A DNA stretch of 64,000 bases, taken from a virus. The first letter of the stretch is position 1. The number at the start of each line of letters is the position of its first letter. The notes beneath the pieces were generated by a model, which did not search any database, had not been told where the DNA came from, and was given only the letters and a program-made list of their open reading frames with translations. The position numbers and the translations under genes were made by a program. This document shows positions 8,215-13,971 of this stretch, piece after piece. The stretch lies in IMG/VR virus record IMGVR_UViG_3300046318_000374, positions 1 to 64,000 of that record, one strand, 5' to 3'.

Positions 8215-8844
8215 TTACTTAAATTTATATCCGGTCAATTTTTCTATTTGTGCTACTGATACTTCGTTATTTTGGAATCCATCAGGGTTTGATACATCAT
8301 TGTTGAATAGATATGCATGGTATTTACCTGCCACTAAAACTACTTTCCAACATTGAGTAGGAACTGATACTTTACCTATTTTCTTTTGTTCTCCAACTGA
8401 ACCACTCCATACTTTTACTTTTGAACTAATCAATGCCCAATCGCGAGTTGCAGTTTCTAATGATTTCCAATCCCCTGCATTTAATCTATGTGTTTGTGCT
8501 ACCATATTACTAAAGTAGAAACATTCATCCTGCACCGCCGGAGTTTGGCAAAGGTTATCAGCGGCTGGCATTACGTGTCCTCTATCATATCCACTTTTTA
8601 CATAATCTGCTCCTATATTTGTTTCAGCAGGTAATTGTGGGTCTGGCTTAAAGTTATCCTTTCTTTTTAAGGGAGTTGGGCAACCTACCATTGCTTTTGT
8701 TGTTTCCCATTCTACTAATACTGGGTATCTTTTTGATTTACTGAAGTGTGTTGTGTAGTTTGTGTGTTTGATTACTACGATGTCCTGCGCTTTTACAACA
8801 ATTAATGTAAAAAAGAACAATAGACCTAAACCTAATTTTTTCAT
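8215..8844 (-). CDS. Exported DNA/RNA non-specific endonuclease (NucA/NUC1 family)
   Basis: 209 residues. Residues 1-19 are a classic Sec signal peptide (MKK, then GLGLLFFFTLIVVKA, then QD), of the Bacteroidetes style with Gln after the cleavage site. The mature part carries the family signature DRGHVMPAADN at residues 87-97 (catalytic His 90), then CFYFSNMVAQTHRLNAGDWKSLE, where the Asn residues help hold the metal. These enzymes cut DNA and RNA without sequence preference. The signal peptide places it in the periplasm or outside the cell. It heads a unit with the 735-residue protein and has a perfect late motif 26 bases before the ATG. Likely jobs are degrading extracellular DNA, recycling nucleotides after lysis, or blocking incoming DNA; the sequence does not say which. 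Confidence 0.9.
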   Translation of the reverse strand: MKKLGLGLLFFFTLIVVKAQDIVVIKHTNYTTHFSKSKRYPVLVEWETTKAMVGCPTPLKRKDNFKPDPQLPAETNIGADYVKSGYDRGHVMPAADNLCQTPAVQDECFYFSNMVAQTHRLNAGDWKSLETATRDWALISSKVKVWSGSVGEQKKIGKVSVPTQCWKVVLVAGKYHAYLFNNDVSNPDGFQNNEVSVAQIEKLTGYKFK

Positions 8845-8870
8845 ATGTTATAGTATTGTTTTGTATATAC

Positions 8871-8879
8871 TATAAATAT
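8871..8879 (-). promoter_or_regulatory. Candidate late promoter of the nuclease unit
   Basis: ATATTTATAGTATATAC in the gene direction, ending 26 bases before the ATG at 8844. The 16-base form is identical to the copies at 4585 and 23863. Confidence 0.65.
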
Positions 8880-8885
8880 CCACTT

Positions 8886-10169
8886 TTACACTTTTCCGTA
8901 ATCCAATCCCCAACTCGCTTTGATAGGAAACCCACCCACCTCAATGATTTCTTTCAAATCTTTAATCTTATTCTTATCCACATCCATAGGAACATCAAAT
9001 AAGAATGAATCGTATGTATATAAGCTAAAACAAATATCACTACCCTCAATGTAATCCAAAATCCTACGCAATTTATCAATATTCATTTCAGTTTCAATTG
9101 CTTGTAGAAGATAGTTAAATACCTTTTGTGGATTCGGGTCTTCTATTAGGTTTAGTGGTATTTTTCGGTATTGTGTTTGTAAATACCCCTGCTTTACACT
9201 CTTATCCCACAATCCAATAATATAATCAGCTACCCCATTAAGAAATGGTATTTGGCGGAAATCATCATCGATACCTCCATATAGTAAACGGAATGTAATA
9301 CCCTTACCCTCCCCCAACTCACACCCGTATTGGTCTGCTAACCATTGGTGAACGGATGTTTTAGGTAATTCAAACCCAATCAACTTACCAATGATGCGGG
9401 GGTGATACGCATCATAATCCATTTGTAGAAATATCCCATCACTTACAAAACAATCACGAGAGCCATCGGTTTTGTTTAGGGCAGAGAAGTTAATTCCTCC
9501 GTGCCGATTGGATGGACGACCGGTGGTGGTGTATGGATTGTATTCGGTATAGATGGTGTTAGATGCGGTTATATGTTTTGTTGATTGAGACCATCTATCA
9601 ATAATTTTTTCCCTGTCGACCCGAACCCCATATTCCTCAATTCTCGATAAAACTGGAATACATATGTTATTATACCAATCAAAGTTAGTAGGTAATTCAC
9701 CAATTGGATTTTCATCCATTATTTGCTCTATAACACCTCCTAATTTAAGTAAAGGTAAAGATTGTACTATATCACTATGATAACCCAAGAGAGTCAAACT
9801 ATTGATGATTGGTTGGAATGGTTTTTCGTAATCGAATACTGAATGTTTGGATAAGTAATGATATGTATCGAAATCGTTACACTCTTTTTTACTTTTAATT
9901 GTTTGTAACCATTTTTTCTTTCCAAATACCCACTTTTCACCATCGGTATCCCAAATAGTTTCTAAATCGGCTTTTGTGAGAGGAGATGCATCGGTATGTT
10001 TGAGTGTAATGATATAATCCCCACTATTTACTCTAATAAAAACAAATGAAAGTTGTGTGTTCATAGGGTGTTTGCCCATATCAACCCACATTGGAAACCA
10101 ATAAGATGTTTGTGTATTCAGTAAAGGAATAAGGTTTTGTACCTCACTCAATGTTTCTATAACCTGCAT
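8886..10169 (-). CDS. Short family A DNA polymerase-like protein
   Basis: 427 residues from the ATG at 10169; an in-frame start 9 codons upstream would lie inside the promoter, so I reject it. It has Pol I-like landmarks: CIPVLSRIEEYGVRVDREKI near residue 170, GRPSNRHGGINFSALNK near 210, motif A as LQMDYDAYHPRI, motif B as KGITFRLLYGG, and motif C as SLYTYDSFLFD. The catalytic Asp of motifs A and C are kept, but the usual His and Glu around the motif C Asp (HDE) are not. The N-terminal third is only vaguely exonuclease-like. Family A phage polymerases copy DNA, but this one is short and sits away from the replication operon, so it may be a repair or accessory enzyme. It is preceded by a perfect host-type promoter that would give a nearly leaderless mRNA. 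Confidence 0.8.
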   Translation of the reverse strand: MQVIETLSEVQNLIPLLNTQTSYWFPMWVDMGKHPMNTQLSFVFIRVNSGDYIITLKHTDASPLTKADLETIWDTDGEKWVFGKKKWLQTIKSKKECNDFDTYHYLSKHSVFDYEKPFQPIINSLTLLGYHSDIVQSLPLLKLGGVIEQIMDENPIGELPTNFDWYNNICIPVLSRIEEYGVRVDREKIIDRWSQSTKHITASNTIYTEYNPYTTTGRPSNRHGGINFSALNKTDGSRDCFVSDGIFLQMDYDAYHPRIIGKLIGFELPKTSVHQWLADQYGCELGEGKGITFRLLYGGIDDDFRQIPFLNGVADYIIGLWDKSVKQGYLQTQYRKIPLNLIEDPNPQKVFNYLLQAIETEMNIDKLRRILDYIEGSDICFSLYTYDSFLFDVPMDVDKNKIKDLKEIIEVGGFPIKASWGLDYGKV

Positions 10170-10173
10170 TTTA

Positions 10174-10205
10174 CAAATATACAAAAAAAATCCCACAAAT
10201 CCAAA
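10174..10205 (-). promoter_or_regulatory. Bacteroidetes-type promoter of the polymerase gene, overlapping the tmRNA terminator
   Basis: TTTG, 20 bases, TATATTTG in the gene direction, a perfect consensus match. Only 4 bases separate the -7 box from the ATG at 10169, so the transcript should start at or very near the start codon. The -33 TTTG is in the loop of the tmRNA terminator and the U-tract lies in the spacer. Confidence 0.8.
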
Positions 10206-10220
10206 TGGAAAAGTGGGATT
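10183..10220 (-). terminator. Rho-independent terminator of the tmRNA
   Basis: AATCCCAC pairs with GTGGGATT across a 16-base loop and is followed by eight T. The 5' arm begins at the last base of the CCA end of the tmRNA. It is interleaved with the polymerase promoter. Confidence 0.85.
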
Positions 10221-10600
10221 GGTGGAGATGGCGGGATTCGAACCCGCGTCCAGATAAGTTTCTAATGTAAATCGTTCACAAGTTTAGGATAGTGTTTTAT
10301 CTTACTAACACTCCAAAAGAATTGGGGCCGACTGGTTAAGTCAGCAGATTCCACCAACCGATTTAGAGTTTCGGTAAACTTAAAATTTTCACTTCTTTTT
10401 AATTCCCACGAGTGATGCGGGAGCGATTAGGCAGCTACTGCGTAATCGAAAGACTCCATCCATGCCATAGCATCTCCGAAAGTCATTGTAGATAATTCTA
10501 CGTCTGCACTTATTGTTTGATAGGTCTTCAAAGGTTTCCATCTAACCTTACTTGCATCAATACAACCAGTCTTCATACCTGTCAAAAGCCGGTCATCCCC
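10220..10600 (-). ncRNA. ssrA: Transfer-messenger RNA (tmRNA), one-piece
   Basis: tmRNA rescues ribosomes stalled on broken mRNAs and adds a degradation tag. The 381-base gene has all parts visible. The acceptor stem is GGGGATG at the 5' end with CATCTCC at the 3' end (one G-U pair), followed by encoded ACCA. The T-arm is GCGGG-TTCGAAT-CCCGC. Pseudoknot 1 has stem AAGGTT/AACCTT and loop GATGG pairing with CTATC, which ends 11 bases before the resume codon. Pseudoknot 2, after the tag stop, has TCCCGC/GTGGGA with loop TCACT pairing with AGTGA. A third has CTGACT/AGTCGG with loop AACC pairing with upstream GGTT. A stem GTGTT/AACAC may be the fourth. It has a host-type promoter 20 bases upstream and its own terminator. 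It is complete and flanked by phage genes on both sides, so it belongs to the phage and is not an integration scar. Confidence 0.96.
10427..10507 (-). CDS. tmRNA tag reading frame (26-residue proteolysis tag)
   Basis: Translation would resume at GCA, preceded by ATAAGT much as the E. coli resume codon is preceded by ATAGTC, and stop at TAA. The tag begins ADVELSTMTF and ends ESFDYAVAA, giving the small-hydrophobic AVAA end that ClpXP-type proteases read. 26 residues is longer than the common 9-15, though tags of this length are known in Mycoplasma. The exact resume codon is inferred from spacing to pseudoknot 1; one codon either way cannot be excluded. Confidence 0.85.
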   Translation of the reverse strand, partial: ADVELSTMTFGDAMAWMESFDYAVAA

Positions 10601-10619
10601 ATATATTAAAGAACTTTTA

Positions 10620-10651
10620 CAAATATACGATAAATATTTGTAATTTCCAAA
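10620..10651 (-). promoter_or_regulatory. Bacteroidetes-type promoter of the tmRNA
   Basis: TTTG, 20 bases, TATATTTG in the gene direction, a perfect consensus match, with 19 bases between the -7 box and the mature tmRNA 5' end. A precursor with a short 5' leader, trimmed by RNase P, is expected. The -33 element touches the stop codon of the preceding gene at 10652. The spacer also contains ATATTTATC, one base from the late motif core. Confidence 0.85.
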
Positions 10652-11005
10652 TTATCTTTTATAGAATTGTAAAAAGTTTGGAAGATATAATTGTACTGCG
10701 GGTAATTTTTGTGATGCGTACTTAACTGATTTGAAATTCATCTCTTTTACTTTACTCTCATCACCACTAATAACCCAATCTAAATCAACTGATATATAAA
10801 ATGTATTATCTATTAACGATGAAAATTCTTTTCTATCAATTTCAATTACCGGTGAATTTTTATCATTTACCTTTTGAGCAAAATATCTAACAACATACCC
10901 TTGCTCATAATCACTTTTTTTAGGAGTAGCAACGGATGGTTTAATATCACTTTTTTTAAATTCGGTTGGTAATTTAACTAATTTATCAAATCTATTAATA
11001 TTCAT
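10652..11005 (-). CDS. Small uncharacterised protein at the end of the tail gene block
   Basis: 117 residues, not recognised. It has a basic N-terminus (FDKLVKLPTEFKKSDIKP), then a compact alpha/beta-looking part (GYVVRYFAQKVND, VIEIDRKEFSSLI, YISVDLDWVISG) and a C-terminus ending YLPNFLQFYKR. No membrane segment or signal peptide. It starts 2 bases after the stop of the large baseplate hub candidate, so it is the last gene of the tail/baseplate unit. A small baseplate component or a baseplate assembly factor is the simplest reading from context alone. Confidence 0.75.
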   Translation of the reverse strand: MNINRFDKLVKLPTEFKKSDIKPSVATPKKSDYEQGYVVRYFAQKVNDKNSPVIEIDRKEFSSLIDNTFYISVDLDWVISGDESKVKEMNFKSVKYASQKLPAVQLYLPNFLQFYKR

Positions 11006-11007
11006 AG

Positions 11008-13632
11008 TTATTTTTTATTGTTTTTAACATTTGCTTGAGCAGTTTTTATTGAAACTTGTCTAAAACCTCCTTTTATTTCCGTTTTCCACAACATACCATC
11101 AATTGTATGTTTTATTGACATTACTTGAAAAAATCCAGCAGTTGAATACTTTGCAGGTAAACCTAATATTCTAAATTTATCACCACGTTTCATTCCACTA
11201 ATACCATGCACCGTAAATGTAAATTCAATTGGCATTATAGGACCGGTATTATTATCAGCAACATCACTTATGATTTCATATCCTAATTTTAAATGTTCAA
11301 AAACTGTCAAATCATTTAAAGCACCAATATATACAGTATCATATAAATTAAAACCTTCTGCAGTTGCATCTACCGAATAATCTTTTGTAAATTGAACTCT
11401 AGGGTAAACACCTACTTTATCTAAAAATAATTTAAAATTTCTTTCTTTTTCTTGTTCAATTGCAGCATTAGTTTCATCTACTTTTGCCTGTTCTAATCCC
11501 ATTGTAAACATTTTATCCTTGTCATCGGTAAAAACACCAGCAACTGAATTGTAACCTTTAGCCAGTTTCCCTAGTGCTTTATCAAAAGGGTTTTGTTCAA
11601 TTGTACCATCTGGTTTTTTAACTTGTCCACTTTCTTCTTTTTTTACGGAAGATTCATCCGTTGTACCTGCCGATTCTGCTAATTTTAAAGTTTCTTCTTT
11701 TTCCATTTGAATACCATTTAGCACCATATCGGTTAATCCAACTGCAAACAAAGCACCGGTTGTTGATGGAGAAGATGAGTTATTTTTAGTACCTAATCTA
11801 GAACCTATTATTTGATTCATTTTTGCACCACTAATATCTAAATCTAAAGATGCATCTATAAAAACGGAATTTGGACCAGTCATTGGTAATGCCATAACAC
11901 CGGCCAACGGATTATCTTGTTTTGCTACAAAATTCAAATCAACAATTTTTAAAATCACATCCGTACCGGCTGCATTTGATTGTTCTACAATTTGAAAATC
12001 CCAAACTGAACCAGCTGCCGATGATATACCATTTAATATTTGGTATAACGCATCTTTCATTAAAAAGTTTTTAGTTTCTACTATACCTTTTACAAAATCA
12101 AAATTTACATAAAGGTCATCTAAAAATCCAAATTCACCAGTTGGTTTTGTTACACCAGTTGTACCTAATGATTTATCTACAAGTCCAACTTTAAACCCAC
12201 CTTTACTTCCACCACTTACTACTCCATTTGTAAGTGTACCTTTATATGGGAAAGTTATTTCTATTCCACCAAATTTTACAGAGTTGTCTTGTACGGCTGT
12301 AAAATCAGTTTGTGGTTTTGGTGAATTAAGAGCTTCTGCTATTGAAAACTTTGGTGTATTTGCGTTTGGTATAAATAATTTTGTTTTATCCGTACTAAAT
12401 ATTTTTTTAAATGCAGAACATATACATTCTCTACTTTCTATTCTAAATTTTACTAGTTTACCACCAACTACATAACCAACTGCACCAACATTATTTATGA
12501 TTTCCATTACAGCACCAAATCTAATAAATTTTTCTTCTCCAATTAACTTTGTGCCATCTGGTATTTCAACCGAATCAACTTTTTCCGTTGCAACCGGCTC
12601 ACCGCTTTCTCCGTCTTTTACTTGATATGAATCTTGCACTCCAACTGTTGTAGTTCCATTAACCAATCCAAATGAAAGAAACCCCTCTGCCTTTGCCAAT
12701 ACACTATCACCTGCAATTGATTGGAAATTTTCTCTAACCGCTTCATCAAAATTTACATAATTGATTGCGGCTAACATATTAGGATTTTTAAATAGTTTTG
12801 CTTGTAACGCCGCACTTCTTCGATTTGATGGTAATTGATTAAACATCATCATAAATCTTTTTTTACCCAAATCCGTTTCATTTTGTATAGTAGATGTTAC
12901 AAAACTAACTGCAGCCGGTCCTTTATTTACATCGGATTTTTTTGATGTAACTTTGTCAGAAACCATCAAATATGCAGGTAATTCTGGAAATCCCGTACAA
13001 TTTACCGTTATTTCCCATTTATCACCATTAGCAGCAACACTACCACCTGTAATAAATCCTAAATAGTTATCGTATAAACCCTTACACTTTTGTCTTCTAC
13101 TTTGTAAATTTTTAATTGAATTAAAACTTACAACATAGGCTGCTGATAATTTATCACTATATCCCGTAAATGCCTCTGGTTGATTCCAACCCCACTCTAT
13201 AAAAACAGTAAATCCTGGCTCTAAAAAGTATTTACAAACCGCATCACATTGTTTTTGCGTAAATGTTGTAATTTTAAATGTTGCTTTTCTAGAAAGAGTT
13301 GCAGTACCACCACCCTCTTCACATTCAAATGATGATACAATTGGAGATGGTTTTAATCCAACATCCACACCAACACTTACTGCATTACCAGACCAATCTA
13401 CCCCTAACACACCACTTTCTGCGGCATTACCATAGATAGCACCAGTTTTAACACCTGCCGCTTTTAATAAACTAAAATTTGCATTTGATTGCATTATCAA
13501 ACCGGCACCTACACCAGAGGAAACGCGTATCCAACTATTTAAGCTAGATACATATTGTGTATTATCCATTCTACGATTAAATTCGGATACTACAAAGCCG
13601 TTTACATTTGAAAAATCTGGAAATATTGCCAT
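11008..13632 (-). CDS. Baseplate hub candidate
   Basis: 874 residues. The N-terminal part contains FTQKQCDAVCKYFLEPGFTVFIEWGWNQPEAF. The C-terminal part (about 790-865) contains IMPIEFTFTVHGISGMKRGDKFRILGLPAKYSTAGFFQVMSIKHTIDGMLWKT. That ending, a beta domain with GxxxGDxFxxxxLPxxY...FxVxxxxHxIDxxxWxT, resembles the end of hub proteins of contractile tails. The middle is variable, with a Lys/Glu/Ser-rich stretch near 640-700. It is followed by the gp53-like LysM protein (4-base gap) and sits in a tight tail gene run, which supports a baseplate role. The hub is the cap of the tail tube and carries the puncturing spike. The specific assignment is inferred. Confidence 0.6.
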   Translation of the reverse strand: MAIFPDFSNVNGFVVSEFNRRMDNTQYVSSLNSWIRVSSGVGAGLIMQSNANFSLLKAAGVKTGAIYGNAAESGVLGVDWSGNAVSVGVDVGLKPSPIVSSFECEEGGGTATLSRKATFKITTFTQKQCDAVCKYFLEPGFTVFIEWGWNQPEAFTGYSDKLSAAYVVSFNSIKNLQSRRQKCKGLYDNYLGFITGGSVAANGDKWEITVNCTGFPELPAYLMVSDKVTSKKSDVNKGPAAVSFVTSTIQNETDLGKKRFMMMFNQLPSNRRSAALQAKLFKNPNMLAAINYVNFDEAVRENFQSIAGDSVLAKAEGFLSFGLVNGTTTVGVQDSYQVKDGESGEPVATEKVDSVEIPDGTKLIGEEKFIRFGAVMEIINNVGAVGYVVGGKLVKFRIESRECICSAFKKIFSTDKTKLFIPNANTPKFSIAEALNSPKPQTDFTAVQDNSVKFGGIEITFPYKGTLTNGVVSGGSKGGFKVGLVDKSLGTTGVTKPTGEFGFLDDLYVNFDFVKGIVETKNFLMKDALYQILNGISSAAGSVWDFQIVEQSNAAGTDVILKIVDLNFVAKQDNPLAGVMALPMTGPNSVFIDASLDLDISGAKMNQIIGSRLGTKNNSSSPSTTGALFAVGLTDMVLNGIQMEKEETLKLAESAGTTDESSVKKEESGQVKKPDGTIEQNPFDKALGKLAKGYNSVAGVFTDDKDKMFTMGLEQAKVDETNAAIEQEKERNFKLFLDKVGVYPRVQFTKDYSVDATAEGFNLYDTVYIGALNDLTVFEHLKLGYEIISDVADNNTGPIMPIEFTFTVHGISGMKRGDKFRILGLPAKYSTAGFFQVMSIKHTIDGMLWKTEIKGGFRQVSIKTAQANVKNNKK

Positions 13633-13636
13633 AACA

Positions 13637-13963
13637 TTAGAGTTCTAAATTATCATTTTCTATATCTTCTGAATTTGATATAAACGCAGAGCTTATTTGA
13701 ATATAATTTTGTGGAATTCGTAATACTGTCCCATCGGGTACTGCAAACATAGCACCATGCAAATTGTTGGCAGCTGCAATTATCCACCACAAAGATGAAT
13801 TACCATAAAATTGGTTTGCTAATGTATCTAATCTATCACCCGTTTCGGTTGCAACATAGATATCATCATCTCTTAATGGAATATTTGGTGGTATTACTGG
13901 TTTAAACACAGTTCTACCATCTATTGTAGTTTTTGTACTATTAAATTCGTATCTATTATCCAT
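13637..13963 (-). CDS. 53: LysM-containing baseplate wedge protein, gp53-like
   Basis: 108 residues. The C-terminal two thirds form a LysM-like domain: ETGDRLDTLANQFYGNSSLWWIIAAANNL followed by PDGTVLRIPQNY. The N-terminal part, RYEFNSTKTTIDGRTVFKPVIPPNIPLRDDDIYV, is the short beta leader seen in T4-like gp53 wedge proteins. T4 gp53 clamps baseplate wedges together. The size is close to the compact versions in environmental T4-like phages and smaller than T4's. It is 8 bases downstream of the tube/baseplate protein and 4 upstream of the hub candidate. A general phage LysM tail protein (gpX-like) is the alternative. Confidence 0.72.
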   Translation of the reverse strand: MDNRYEFNSTKTTIDGRTVFKPVIPPNIPLRDDDIYVATETGDRLDTLANQFYGNSSLWWIIAAANNLHGAMFAVPDGTVLRIPQNYIQISSAFISNSEDIENDNLEL

Positions 13964-13971
13964 TATTTAAT

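Noticed and set aside
10170-10196. Upstream start (MGFFLYICK) for the polymerase-like gene
   Set aside because: It would place the start inside the promoter and the terminator T-run; the ATG at 10169 is the consistent start.
10221-10260. T-arm taken at first for a tRNA gene
   Set aside because: No D-arm or anticodon arm follows within 75 bases; the acceptor partner is 380 bases away, which is the tmRNA arrangement.
10220-10600. tmRNA 3' end considered as a prophage attachment site
   Set aside because: tmRNA genes are frequent integration sites, but here the whole gene with promoter and terminator is present, phage genes lie on both sides, and no integrase was seen.
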